Assembly (NCBI GenBank): GCA_964579765.1
Contig: CAZOIK010000492.1
Span: 1-14,870 of the forward strand
DNA from: DATNBT01 sp964579765
Lineage (GTDB): Bacteria > Acidobacteriota > Vicinamibacteria > Vicinamibacterales > CAVVIG01
Length of the DNA: 14,870 bases
Direction of reading: 5' to 3'
A model generated the notes under the pieces. That model had not been told where the DNA came from, ran no database searches, and saw nothing but the letters and a program-made list of their open reading frames with translations. Numbering within the stretch: position 1 is the first letter of the stretch; each line of letters starts with the position of its first letter. The position numbers and the translations under genes were made by a program. Shown here one piece after another: positions 6,710 to 14,870 of this stretch.

Positions 6710-7715
6710 GCGCCGCTCCAGCCAGCCGGCGTTCGACGGCAGCGAACACCTCGTCCACCTGAATGTCGTCGAGACACATCGTCGCCATGCGGCACTGACG
6801 CAGGTGATGACATCGGCAGACGTCCGCGCGCGAGACGACGACGTCCGCGGACGCCCACGGGCCGTTGCGCGACGGCCGCGTCGGCCCGTAAATGCCGACG
6901 ATCGGCGTCCCGACCGCGGCGGCGATGTGCGCCGGGCCCGTGTCGCCGGCGACATAGAGCGACGCGCCGCGAGCCAGCGCCACGAGATCCACGATCGTCG
7001 TCGCTGGCGCGAGCAGCGCCGCGCCCGAGGACGCATCGACAACCGCCCGCGCGAGCGGCTCCTCGCCCGGTCCCCACACGACGACTGTCGGCAGCGCGCG
7101 GCGGCTGCGCAGCTCCGCGGCGATCGCGGCGAACCGGGACGGACTCCATCGCTTGTTCGGCCACGCGGCGCCCGGATTCAGAATCGCGTAGCGGCCGCCC
7201 GTCTTCGCGGCGACGCCGGCGGCGACCGGCGAGTCCACGCGGTCGATCGGAAACTCCGGCGCACCGGGTTCGACGCCGAGCATGCGCAGGATGCCGAGGT
7301 TCGTGTAGATCACGTGGCGCTCGTCGGCGTGGTACATCCCGCCGCCGCCCGGATCGTACTTCTCGGTGTAGAACACGCTGGCGAGCCGCTCCCGCGCATA
7401 ACGGGCCGTGAAGCCGACGACGCGCGCCGCGCCCGACGCGCGCGCCAGCGCGGCCGACTTGACGAGGCCCTGCAGATCGATCGTGACGTCGTACTGACTA
7501 TGCCGCAGCTCGCGGATCGCGGCAATCATCCGCGTGTCCTTCACGACCAGGCGGCGGTCGATGACGGGTACGAGGTCGAGAATCTCCCGATGCTTCGGGC
7601 TGACCAGCCAGTCGATCCGCGCGGACGGACGGGCGCGCCGCAGCGCCGCCGCCACCGGAATCGCGTGGACGACATCGCCGAGCGCGCCCAGCTTGACGAT
7701 GAGAATGCGGTTCAC
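6702..7715 (-). CDS. Glycosyltransferase family 9 LPS heptosyltransferase (WaaC-like)
   Basis: A 337-residue cytoplasmic or membrane-associated GT9 enzyme with GTG start at 7713-7715. Family motifs occur in order: KLGALGDVVHAIP (8-20, containing the Asp14 equivalent of the catalytic base), TIDLQGLVKSA (78-88, typical of heptosyltransferase I), NPGAAWPNKRW (180-190, Lys188) and GDTGPAHIAAAVGTPIVGIYGPT (257-279; donor-binding Asp258). It should transfer L-glycero-D-manno-heptose from the ADP sugar to Kdo or to the first heptose of the inner core. Four cysteines near the end (C300, C302, C308, C314) form a possible metal site. The GTG shares GTGA with the stop of the preceding small gene. WaaC rather than another GT9 is suggested by DLQGLVKSA, but I leave the symbol open. 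Confidence 0.88.
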   Translation of the reverse strand: MNRILIVKLGALGDVVHAIPVAAALRRARPSARIDWLVSPKHREILDLVPVIDRRLVVKDTRMIAAIRELRHSQYDVTIDLQGLVKSAALARASGAARVVGFTARYARERLASVFYTEKYDPGGGGMYHADERHVIYTNLGILRMLGVEPGAPEFPIDRVDSPVAAGVAAKTGGRYAILNPGAAWPNKRWSPSRFAAIAAELRSRRALPTVVVWGPGEEPLARAVVDASSGAALLAPATTIVDLVALARGASLYVAGDTGPAHIAAAVGTPIVGIYGPTRPSRNGPWASADVVVSRADVCRCHHLRQCRMATMCLDDIQVDEVFAAVERRLAGAAHD

Positions 7716-7933
7716 GCGCGCACGTCCGGCATCAGCAGCGCGACGAGCCGGGGGACATCGTGTTCCGCGCAGGCGTTCACGTAGTTGACACCGCGGACGG
7801 TGTCGGCCGCCTGCAGGCGGCGGACGTCTTCGACCCGCAGCAGATCGAAGGCCAGCGTCGCGACGCCGACGCGTTTGCCGGCCGCGCGGTCGCGCGTGAT
7901 CTTGGCGACGAGTTCTGCTTCAGGAACGATCAA
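7712..7933 (-). CDS. Shrunken, degenerate RfaE2-like (HldE C-terminal) nucleotidyltransferase relative
   Basis: A 73-residue reading frame from TTG 7931-7933, which shares TTGA with the kinase stop and has AGGGA 8 bases upstream. Its stop shares GTGA with the next gene. Residues 1-44 align by eye with the beginning of RfaE2/HldE-C: AGKRVGVATLAFDLLRVEDVRRLQAAD against the usual G-R-V-V-x-T-N-G-C-F-D-L-L-H-x-G-H-V-R-Y-L pattern. Residues 45-73 (TVRGVNYVNACAEHDVPRLV, then LLMPDV) align with the later part (x-x-V-D-Y-V...F-x-E-D-T-P-x-R-L...L-x-P-D-V). The segment between, about 50 residues, and everything after the PDV are missing. The HxGH nucleotide-binding motif is lost (R33-V-E-D36) and NGC has become TLA. 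It cannot be an active adenylyltransferase of the known type. It could be a remnant or a repurposed small protein. Confidence 0.6.
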   Translation of the reverse strand: MIVPEAELVAKITRDRAAGKRVGVATLAFDLLRVEDVRRLQAADTVRGVNYVNACAEHDVPRLVALLMPDVRA

Positions 7934-9051
7934 CTGCGGCGTCCCTGGGGGGGACCTTCCTGCGACCAGTTCTCGAGGCTCGTGTCGTGGTCGCTCGTGA
8001 CCGCGTCGCCGAGCTCGGCGGCCGACACCGTCGCGGTGCCGCGCTTCTTCACCACGAGACCGCCCGCGTAGTTGGACAGCCGCGCGGCCTCGTAGAGCGA
8101 GGCGCCGGCCGCGAGCGCCAGGCCGAGCGTCGCGATTACCGTGTCGCCCGCACCCGTGACGTCGGCGACCTCGCCGGATCCGAAGATCGGAATGTGAACG
8201 GTCGGCTGCTTCGGCTCGAACACCGCCATGCCGCGGCTGCCGCGCGTGACGAGGACGCCGGCCATGCGCGTCTTCCGCAGCAGGAGGCGTCCGGCGCGCT
8301 CGAGGGACGCCGCCTCGGCGGCGGCGTCGCTGTCGCTGATGCGGAGGCCGAGCACCTGCTCGACTTCCGCTTCGTTCGGCGTGCACGCCGTGAGGCCGCG
8401 AAACTCGAGCAGCCGGTACCGCGAATCGACGAGGACCGGAATCGGCCGGCGCCGCGTCCGCTGCGAGACGGCGCGGCGAACGGCGTCGGCGAGCGTCGGC
8501 GTCACGAGGCCGGATCCGTAGTCGGACAGCAGCACGCCGTCGCACGCATCGACGAGCGCGGGCACCTGCTTCAGCAGTGCATCGGCGAGCGCGCCGCTCA
8601 CCGGCCATCCGCTCTCGCGATCGATGCGGACCACCTGCTGGCGCGCCGCGTGCACGCCGCCCGCGAGAATCCGCGTTTTCACGGGCGTCCGATACGCGCG
8701 ATCGCGCGTGACGAACGAGCGGTCAACCGAGCGATGGAAGCTCGCCATGAGACGTCGGCTCTCGGCATCGCTGCCGACGACACCCGCGAGGCGCACGCGG
8801 CCGCCGAGCGCCGCGACGTTGTTGGCGGCGTTGCCCGCGCCGCCCGGCACGATCTCCGTCGTGTCGTATTTGAGGATGAGCACGGGCGCCTCGCGCGAGA
8901 CGCGCGCGACCTCGCCGTAGATGAACTCGTCGGCAATCAGGTCGCCGATGACGAGCAGCCGCCGGCTGCTGAAGCCGTCGATCAGGCCCAGCAGGCGTTC
9001 CTTGCGCTCGGCCTCGCCCGGCAACGGGTGAACGGATCGGGCAATCAGCAT
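7930..9051 (-). CDS. hldE (N-terminal domain): D-glycero-beta-D-manno-heptose-7-phosphate kinase (HldE/RfaE domain I, PfkB family)
   Basis: A 373-residue PfkB-family sugar kinase starting at ATG 9049-9051. It should phosphorylate D-glycero-D-manno-heptose 7-phosphate at O1, the second step of ADP-heptose synthesis. HldE-type features: IGDLIADEFIYGEVARVSREAP (35-56), PGGAGNAANNVAALG (69-83), TPNEAEV (224-230), and the PfkB signature DVTGAGDT (297-304, catalytic base D303), ending with KKRGTATVSAAEL. The start overlaps gmhB by 7 bases. The tail after residue 350 (SDHDTSLENWSQEGPPQGRRS) is unlike a folded domain and resembles a linker; it contains a run of seven C at codons 367-369. In many bacteria a nucleotidyltransferase domain is fused here, whereas here the downstream frame is separate and degenerate. 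The kinase assignment is strong. Confidence 0.9.
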   Translation of the reverse strand: MLIARSVHPLPGEAERKERLLGLIDGFSSRRLLVIGDLIADEFIYGEVARVSREAPVLILKYDTTEIVPGGAGNAANNVAALGGRVRLAGVVGSDAESRRLMASFHRSVDRSFVTRDRAYRTPVKTRILAGGVHAARQQVVRIDRESGWPVSGALADALLKQVPALVDACDGVLLSDYGSGLVTPTLADAVRRAVSQRTRRRPIPVLVDSRYRLLEFRGLTACTPNEAEVEQVLGLRISDSDAAAEAASLERAGRLLLRKTRMAGVLVTRGSRGMAVFEPKQPTVHIPIFGSGEVADVTGAGDTVIATLGLALAAGASLYEAARLSNYAGGLVVKKRGTATVSAAELGDAVTSDHDTSLENWSQEGPPQGRRS

Positions 9052-9620
9052 CTGTTGAGTATCCAGCTCGACGCGGCGATCAGATTGTCAACGATCGCGT
9101 CGGCCGCCAGATCTGTCTGCGGCTTGCGCTCCTCGCTGTCGCCGTAGCCGGTCCGCACGAGCACGCCTCGCGCGCCGACCGTCCGTGCGAGCCCGACGTC
9201 CAGCCACCGATCACCGACGACGAATGATCGTGCCGGATCGACGCCGAACTCGGTGACGGCGCGATCGACCAGGCCGCGCGCGGGTTTGCGGCAACTGCAC
9301 ACCATCGACAGCGCGGGCACGCGTCCGTCCGGATGGTGCGGACAATAGTAATACGCGTCGATGTGCGCACCGCCCGCCGCGAGCATGTCGGCCATCCGCT
9401 GGTGCACCTGATCGACGACGGCTTCCGTGAAGAAGCCCCGCGCCACGCCGGATTGGTTGCTGACGAGCACGACCGCCAGGCCGGCGCGGTTGAGGACGCG
9501 AATCGCGTCGATCGTCCACGGAAAGAACTCGATGCGCTCGGGGCGGTCGAGATACCCGACTTCCTCGATGATCGTGCCGTCGCGGTCGAGGAACACCGCG
9601 CGCTCGAACGTCCGGCTCAC
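9045..9620 (-). CDS. gmhB: D-glycero-beta-D-manno-heptose 1,7-bisphosphate 7-phosphatase
   Basis: A 191-residue HAD-superfamily phosphatase from GTG 9618-9620, the length usual for GmhB. Motif I FLDRDGTI has D12 and D14, motif II VLVSNQSG has S54, motif III RKP has K112, and motif IV is VVGDRWLDV (D137, D141). The zinc-site cysteines and histidine of the family are present: C93, H95, C108 and C110 in YCPHHPDG and CSCRKP. It removes the 7-phosphate of heptose 1,7-bisphosphate, the product of the adjacent kinase. The GTG shares GTGA with the waaF stop, and its end overlaps the kinase start by 7 bases. HisB-N phosphatases are a relative, but zinc-loop spacing and context favour GmhB. Confidence 0.92.
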   Translation of the reverse strand: MSRTFERAVFLDRDGTIIEEVGYLDRPERIEFFPWTIDAIRVLNRAGLAVVLVSNQSGVARGFFTEAVVDQVHQRMADMLAAGGAHIDAYYYCPHHPDGRVPALSMVCSCRKPARGLVDRAVTEFGVDPARSFVVGDRWLDVGLARTVGARGVLVRTGYGDSEERKPQTDLAADAIVDNLIAASSWILNRC

Positions 9621-10615
9621 AGCGCCTTCCGCGCGGCCGATCGCACGCGATCCACGCCGATGCCACGCATGCACCTGTGATCGAGCGGACACTCGCGCAG
9701 CGCGCACGGACGGCACCACGTGTCGTGCGTCAGGACAACGGAGGTCGGAGCGTCGAGCCTCGGGACTTGCCGCGGCGCGGTCAGCCGCTCGTCGGTCGGG
9801 CCGAACAGCGCGACGGTGGGAACACCGACGGCGGCGGCGAGGTGTAGGGCGCCCGAATCGTTCGCGACGATCGCGCGGCAGTTGGCGAGCACGCCGGCAA
9901 GCGCAGGAATGTCGGTCTGCCCGACGAGGTCCACGAACACGCCGCACGCGCGGCGTCCGCGCGTCACCTCCGCCGCCGTGACACGATCGGCGGCCGCGCC
10001 GACCATGACGGTCGCGACGCCGTCCTCGACAAGGCCGTCGACCAGATCCGCGAAGGCCGCGGCGGGCCAGCGCTTCGCGGATCCGTACGCCGCGCCGGGC
10101 GCAATCGCCGCGAGCGGCGCGTGTCCGTCCCAGCCCGCGCGCCGCAGCAGTGCCGCGCCGCGTGCGCGGAGCTCCGGCGCGATCTCGATCCGCGGCGCCG
10201 ATGCGCCGTTCGGGCAGCCGAGCGCCGCCACAAGGCGCTGGTAGCACTCGATCTGGGGCACGCCCGCCGGCAACGGGTTGACGGCCCGCGTGAGCAGCGG
10301 GCCGCGCCAGTCCGTGCGATACCCCCCGCGTGCGCGGACGCCGGCGCGCGCGACGGCGAGCGCCGAATGAAACGAATTCGGCAGCAGGACCGCCGCATCG
10401 TATCCCGACAGCGGCCAGGCGCCGCGTGGCGGCAGCGTGACCACGTCGTCGATCGCGCCCTGAGCGCGCAGCAAAGAGAACAGCGGCGCCACGGACGCGC
10501 GCGCGGCGACGGCGACGACGTCGTGGCGACGAGCGTTGCGCACGTCGGCAATCGCCGGCAGCGCCATCACGGCGTCACCAAGCCAGTTGGGCGCAACTAT
10601 GACGAGGCGTGTCAC
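9617..10615 (-). CDS. waaF: Lipopolysaccharide heptosyltransferase II
   Basis: A 332-residue GT9 enzyme that adds the second heptose of the LPS inner core on the cytoplasmic side. Motifs: VAPNWLGDAVMALPAI (7-22, Asp14 as base), LLPNSFHSALA (77-87), IAPGAAYGSAKRWP (171-184, Lys181), NDSGALHLAAAVGVPTVALF (252-271) and the C-terminal cysteine motif CRPC...C...C (C301, C304, C309, C315), all typical of WaaF. I choose GTG 10613-10615 because the protein then starts MTRLVIVAPNW like its relatives; a TTG at 10639 would add eight residues and is possible. It is the first gene of the coupled heptose operon and is divergent from nadE with only about 23 bases between the starts. Confidence 0.9.
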   Translation of the reverse strand: MTRLVIVAPNWLGDAVMALPAIADVRNARRHDVVAVAARASVAPLFSLLRAQGAIDDVVTLPPRGAWPLSGYDAAVLLPNSFHSALAVARAGVRARGGYRTDWRGPLLTRAVNPLPAGVPQIECYQRLVAALGCPNGASAPRIEIAPELRARGAALLRRAGWDGHAPLAAIAPGAAYGSAKRWPAAAFADLVDGLVEDGVATVMVGAAADRVTAAEVTRGRRACGVFVDLVGQTDIPALAGVLANCRAIVANDSGALHLAAAVGVPTVALFGPTDERLTAPRQVPRLDAPTSVVLTHDTWCRPCALRECPLDHRCMRGIGVDRVRSAARKAL

Positions 10616-10621
10616 GGATGA

Positions 10622-10638
10622 TTTAATAGTATCAACCA
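10622..10638. promoter_or_regulatory. Possible shared bidirectional -10 region between waaF and nadE
   Basis: The short AT-rich stretch contains ATAGTAT (10626-10632), nearly symmetric, giving TAGTAT toward nadE and TACTAT toward waaF; both fit TAnnnT. The nadE ATG begins 6 bases after the first hexamer and the waaF GTG 10 bases after the second, so transcripts would have almost no leader in either direction. Neither gene shows a ribosome site. No convincing -35 was seen on either side. Confidence 0.4.
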
Positions 10639-12285
<1,647 letters not shown>

Positions 12286-12318
12286 CGCCGGAAAACTACC
12301 GATCGGCGTACAAGAGAA

Positions 12319-12441
12319 GCGTGACGCGCCGTCAGGCGACGTGATCCACGTACAGATGAGCGTGACGCACCGTCAGGCCGCGTGATCACGTACAACTCGA
12401 GCGTGACGTGCCGTCAGACACGTGATCCGCGTACAAGAGGA
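12319..12441. repeat. 41-bp tandem repeat array with two dyads per unit
   Basis: Three contiguous 41-bp units occupy 12319-12359, 12360-12400 and 12401-12441. Each has TGACG-N3-CGTCA (12322-12334, 12363-12375, 12404-12416) with the same arms and a different middle triplet (CGC, CAC, TGC). Each also has a second dyad around CGTGATC-ACG (12339-12351; 12381-12390 as perfect CGTGATCACG; 12420-12432), followed by a constant GTACA and a short variable tail. A weaker copy precedes it, starting at the nadE stop (12283-12318), and two more follow (12442-12482 and 12484 to about 12500). The array fills much of the 289-bp gap between nadE and the DUF6152 gene; the rest is GC-rich with a promoter. Confidence 0.85.
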
Positions 12442-12532
12442 GCGTGGAGCGCCGTCAGAGGCGCCGATCGGCCCGGCAGACAGGCGTGAAGGGCTGTCAG
12501 GAAGGCCGCTGCGCCGGCCGACCGGGCGGCGC

Positions 12533-12569
12533 TATAATCCGCGGGTATTTGCAGGCTGTCAGCGAGGTG
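12533..12569 (+). promoter_or_regulatory. Promoter -10 and ribosome site of the DUF6152 gene
   Basis: A perfect TATAAT lies at 12533-12538 and a strong GAGGTGG ribosome site at 12564-12570, 4 bases before the ATG at 12575. Transcription would start near 12545, leaving a leader of about 30 bases. No good -35 is seen at the expected position (TGCGCC at 12510-12515), which suggests that an activator helps; the repeat array just upstream is a candidate binding region. Confidence 0.65.
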
Positions 12570-12574
12570 GACAC

Positions 12575-12979
12575 ATGAAAGGAAAGGCGTTCGTCGTTGT
12601 CCTGGCAGGGGTCGTCGTCGGCCTGGTCGCTGCGCCGGCGCGCGCCCACCACTCGTTCGCGGCTGAATTCGATGCCGACAAGCCGGTGACCGTGAAAGGT
12701 GTGATCACGGCCGTGCGGCTCGAAAACCCGCATTCCTGGTTCTTCCTCGACGTCACCGGCCCTGACGGCAAGATTGAAAAGTGGAGTTTCGAGGCGAGCA
12801 CGCCGAGCTCGCTCATCCGCAGCGGCTTCAAGCCGGGTGCGATCAAAGCGGGCGACGAAGTGACGATCAAGGGCTTCCATTCGCGCGACGCAAAGGCGAA
12901 TGCCGGCGCCGGACGCGAGCTCGTGCTCGCCGACGGCCGCGAAATCGCCATCGGTCCTCCCGTCGGAGCCCCGAGGTAG
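12575..12979 (+). CDS. DUF6152 family exported protein
   Basis: A 134-residue protein from ATG 12575, chosen for the GAGGTGG ribosome site and for the signal peptide it exposes (MKGKAFVVVLAGVVVGLVAA, cleavage after PARA at 24). The mature protein begins HHSFAAEFDADKPVTVKG, then has VRLENPHSWFFLDV (48-60), WSFEAS, LIRSGF and IKAGDEVTIKGF. This is the standard pattern of DUF6152, a small periplasmic beta-rich (OB-like) family; the histidines after cleavage and in NPH are conserved features that may bind metal or ligand, but no activity is known. It is followed 2 bases later by another exported protein, and pairs of this kind are frequent in Acidobacteriota as far as I recall. The function is not established. 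Confidence 0.85.
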   Translation: MKGKAFVVVLAGVVVGLVAAPARAHHSFAAEFDADKPVTVKGVITAVRLENPHSWFFLDVTGPDGKIEKWSFEASTPSSLIRSGFKPGAIKAGDEVTIKGFHSRDAKANAGAGRELVLADGREIAIGPPVGAPR

Positions 12980-12981
12980 CC

Positions 12982-13767
12982 ATGCGCGCCACTCTTGCCG
13001 CCATCGTCCTCTCGCTCGCCGCCGCGACTGCGTTTGCGCAGCAACCCGCGCCTCGCACGGCCGACGGCCATCCGGATCTCTCCGGCGTCTGGTGGCCCGG
13101 GCGCGATCTGCCCGTGCCGCCCGTCAAGACGTCTGGCGCGCCGGCGCGTCCGGCCGGCCCGTCGCCGATTCCGCCGCATCGCGAGAAGTTCGACGACTTC
13201 TACAACGGCACCGCGAAATCCAGGGCGAAAGCGCTCAGCGACAAGGACGATCCGACGCTGCGCTGTCAGTCGGTCGCGTTCGGCACGATCAACGTGAGCG
13301 CGTACAACACCGGTCTCGTCGCGCAGATCGTCCAGACGCCGAAGTTCGTCGTCATCCTGTCGGAGACCAATCCGACGTTCAAGATCATCCCGACCGACGG
13401 CCGCGCGCATCGCGACGAGCAGCCGCCGTCCTCGCGCGGCGACTCGGTCGGCCATTGGGACGGCGACACGCTCGTCGTGGACACGACGAACTTCTCCGAC
13501 AGGAACTGGATGCACGCCGAGGGCGACGTCTCGTTCCACTCCGACGCCCTGCACATCGTCGAGCGCTATCACCGGATCGACAAGGACACGATGGAAGTCG
13601 AGGCGACCATCGAGGATCCGAAGGTTCTGGCGAAGCCGTGGGTCGTGCCGAAGCAGACGCTGAAGCTGGCGCCGTTCGATCAGATCATGGCGCTCGACTG
13701 CACGGGCGTCGAGAGCGCGGCGCTCATGGACGCCGCCTCGAAGAGCAACTACGGCAAGAAAAACTAG
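12982..13767 (+). CDS. Conserved exported protein of unknown function, partner of the DUF6152 gene
   Basis: A 261-residue protein from ATG 12982, two bases after the DUF6152 stop; its GAGG ribosome site is made of the neighbour's last codons. A signal peptide covers about residues 1-19 (IVLSLAAATAFA, then QQ). The mature part starts DGHPDLSGVWWPG (28-40), and the middle has RGDSVGHWDGDTLVVDTTNF (152-171) and HSDALHIVERY (186-196), which I recognise from a widespread family of uncharacterised periplasmic proteins in Acidobacteriota and Proteobacteria. There are two cysteines, C95 and C240, that could form a disulfide. No catalytic motif can be named. The stop shares CTAG with the stop of the convergent acyltransferase. 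Together with its neighbour it forms a two-gene exported unit. Confidence 0.8.
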   Translation: MRATLAAIVLSLAAATAFAQQPAPRTADGHPDLSGVWWPGRDLPVPPVKTSGAPARPAGPSPIPPHREKFDDFYNGTAKSRAKALSDKDDPTLRCQSVAFGTINVSAYNTGLVAQIVQTPKFVVILSETNPTFKIIPTDGRAHRDEQPPSSRGDSVGHWDGDTLVVDTTNFSDRNWMHAEGDVSFHSDALHIVERYHRIDKDTMEVEATIEDPKVLAKPWVVPKQTLKLAPFDQIMALDCTGVESAALMDAASKSNYGKKN

Positions 13768-14627
13768 CGCCAGCGCCGATGCATCCACAGCCAGAGCTGT
13801 GGATGCCGGCGCACGTACATCTCGAGGACGTCGGTGCACCGCTGCGTGAACTCGCGCACCGCGTCTTCCGCGTCGGCCGCCGGCGGCTCGACCGGGTGCT
13901 CGTAGATCAGCCGGTACCGTCCGCGGCCGAGCGGCAGGGCGAACACCGGCACGACCGGCGCACCCGTTCGCAGCGCCAACGCCGCCACGGCGGACGTCGT
14001 CGCCGCCGGGCGTTCGAAAAATTCCACCGACACCGCGTCCGGCCCCTGGATGTGCTGGTCGATCAGCACGGCGACGCCGTGTGCCTCCGCCAGCATGCGC
14101 ATCACCTTGCGGATGGATCCCTGCCGGTAGATGACGACGTTGCCCGTGCGCTGGCGGATGTCCTCGAGCAGCGTGTTGAGCCGCGCGTTGTCGAGCGTCC
14201 GCGCGAGCACGCCGATCGGCTCGAAGCGCAGCGGGTGCGCGACGGCGTGCAGCTCCCAGAATCCGAAGTGGCCGGTGAAGAACAGCACGCCCTTGCCCTG
14301 TGCGTAGGCGAGCCGCACGCGCTCCTCCCCGTCGAACTCGACGCGCTCGAGCATCTGCTCGGGGGAGAGCGTTGAGAACTTCAGAAACTCGAACAGCAGC
14401 CGGCCGAAGTGGGCGAACACGGCCCGGATAATCGCCCGGCGTTCCGCGGGCGAGCGGCGCGGGAACGCCGCGGCCAGATTTCGCGCCGCGACCCGCCGGT
14501 GCGGCGCGTCGCAGACATAAAACACATAGCCGACGAACGTGCCGGCGAACCAGCGCACCGGATACGGCATGACGGACGTGATCGCGCGTGCAATCACGAC
14601 GCCGAAGTATTCGAGGCGTTGTCTCAC
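13764..14627 (-). CDS. Lipid A biosynthesis acyltransferase (LpxL/HtrB-like)
   Basis: A 287-residue inner-membrane acyltransferase from GTG 14625-14627, chosen because it shares GTGA with the lpxK stop; a GTG at 14648 would add seven residues. It has an N-terminal anchor (about 9-38), the catalytic H-x4-E motif TGHFGFWELHAV (118-129; H120, E125), DQHIQGPDAVSVEFF (190-204), GAPVVPVFALP (222-232) and the typical end HPQLWLWMHRRWR. These are the features of the LpxL/LpxM family, which transfers secondary acyl chains to Kdo2-lipid IVA. The order lpxK then acyltransferase supports that role. Which acyl chain or position it uses cannot be read. It converges on the exported-protein gene with overlapping stops. 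Confidence 0.9.
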   Translation of the reverse strand: MRQRLEYFGVVIARAITSVMPYPVRWFAGTFVGYVFYVCDAPHRRVAARNLAAAFPRRSPAERRAIIRAVFAHFGRLLFEFLKFSTLSPEQMLERVEFDGEERVRLAYAQGKGVLFFTGHFGFWELHAVAHPLRFEPIGVLARTLDNARLNTLLEDIRQRTGNVVIYRQGSIRKVMRMLAEAHGVAVLIDQHIQGPDAVSVEFFERPAATTSAVAALALRTGAPVVPVFALPLGRGRYRLIYEHPVEPPAADAEDAVREFTQRCTDVLEMYVRRHPQLWLWMHRRWR

Positions 14628-14869
14628 CTGATTTGCCCTAGCAGCCACGCGCGAAACTCGGCGGCGGGCTCGACGGTGGACACAAGCGGCACCGACGCGA
14701 GCGGCATCGTCATCGACGCGCCGGGCGGCAGCCGCACGGCGTCTTTGCCCGTCGTCAACACGATCGCCGCGCGCGCCTTCCGTGCCGCAGCCGCGATCCG
14801 TGAGATGTCGCCCGCACCGAATCTGTAGTGGTCGCGAAACGCCTTCGTCCCGACGACGTTCCAGCCGGC
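14624..14869 (-). CDS. lpxK: Tetraacyldisaccharide 4'-kinase, C-terminal fragment (5' end beyond window)
   Basis: An open frame of 82 codons including the stop, running off the right edge. It reads AGWNVVGTKAFRDHYRFGAG and onward, which matches the LpxK C-terminal pattern of G-W-x-V and F-x-D-H-x-x-Y/F, followed by AIVLTTGKDAVRLPP (the family has TTEKDAVRL) and EFRAWLL near the end. LpxK phosphorylates the 4' position of the lipid A disaccharide at the inner membrane. The stop overlaps the acyltransferase start as GTGA, so the two are translationally coupled. The fragment is short, but several motifs plus the context make the call firm. Confidence 0.85.
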   Translation of the reverse strand, partial: AGWNVVGTKAFRDHYRFGAGDISRIAAAARKARAAIVLTTGKDAVRLPPGASMTMPLASVPLVSTVEPAAEFRAWLLGQIR

Positions 14870-14870
14870 C

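Noticed and set aside
6303..7784. Long plus-strand open frames opposite the GT9 and ICMT-like genes
   Set aside because: Arg-rich composition and no motifs; the opposite strand carries complete enzyme families.
7934..8608. Upstream extension of the shrunken nucleotidyltransferase frame
   Set aside because: It lies inside the kinase gene in another frame and is Arg-rich without similarity; only the part from TTG 7933 resembles RfaE2.
9621..10247. Upstream extension of the gmhB frame
   Set aside because: It is a shadow of waaF; the GmhB fold begins just after GTG 9620.
12503..12518. GGCCG...CGGCC hairpin as terminator of nadE
   Set aside because: Short stem in GC-rich sequence, no T-run, and it sits in the promoter of the next gene.

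Overview
The window looks like ordinary chromosome from a GC-rich Gram-negative bacterium. LPS heptose and lipid A genes, a TonB-type protein, a LolA-like periplasmic protein and a DUF6152 protein paired with a second exported protein together suggest Acidobacteriota, perhaps a Vicinamibacteria-like lineage. That placement is inference from gene content and style; no marker gene fixes it. There is no sign of phage, transposons or CRISPR.

Left part (1-4277): a minus-strand unit encodes a LolA-like periplasmic protein followed by two MacB/FtsX-type permeases, the second cut by the window edge. Divergent from it are a TonB C-terminal-domain protein and, overlapping by ATGA, an MgtC/DUF4010 multi-pass membrane protein. 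Middle (4280-6136): a secreted nucleotide pyrophosphatase/phosphodiesterase-family enzyme on the minus strand, preceded by tRNA-Asp(GTC) and tRNA-Val(TAC). An AT-rich inverted-repeat block lies between the two tRNAs.

Right part (6164-14870): an LPS inner-core and lipid A locus on the minus strand. Read in the direction of transcription it is lpxK (partial), an LpxL-type acyltransferase, then, after a 3.1-kb plus-strand block, waaF, gmhB, the HldE/RfaE kinase domain, a 73-residue shrunken relative of the RfaE2 nucleotidyltransferase, a second GT9 heptosyltransferase and an isoprenylcysteine-methyltransferase-like membrane protein. The genes from waaF onward overlap by 4-8 bases and often start with GTG or TTG, so they look like one translationally coupled operon that makes and transfers ADP-heptose. 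The odd member is the shrunken nucleotidyltransferase: it has lost its nucleotide-binding motif and about half its length but keeps coupled start and stop signals. It follows a run of seven C at the end of the kinase gene, where one added base would fuse the two.

The plus-strand block (10639-13767) holds glutamine-dependent NAD+ synthetase, a 289-bp spacer with a 41-bp tandem repeat array (two dyads per unit) upstream of a perfect TATAAT, and a pair of exported proteins of unknown function. The repeat array and the shrunken nucleotidyltransferase are the two most interesting items. I did not find a clear new multi-gene defence or mobile system.
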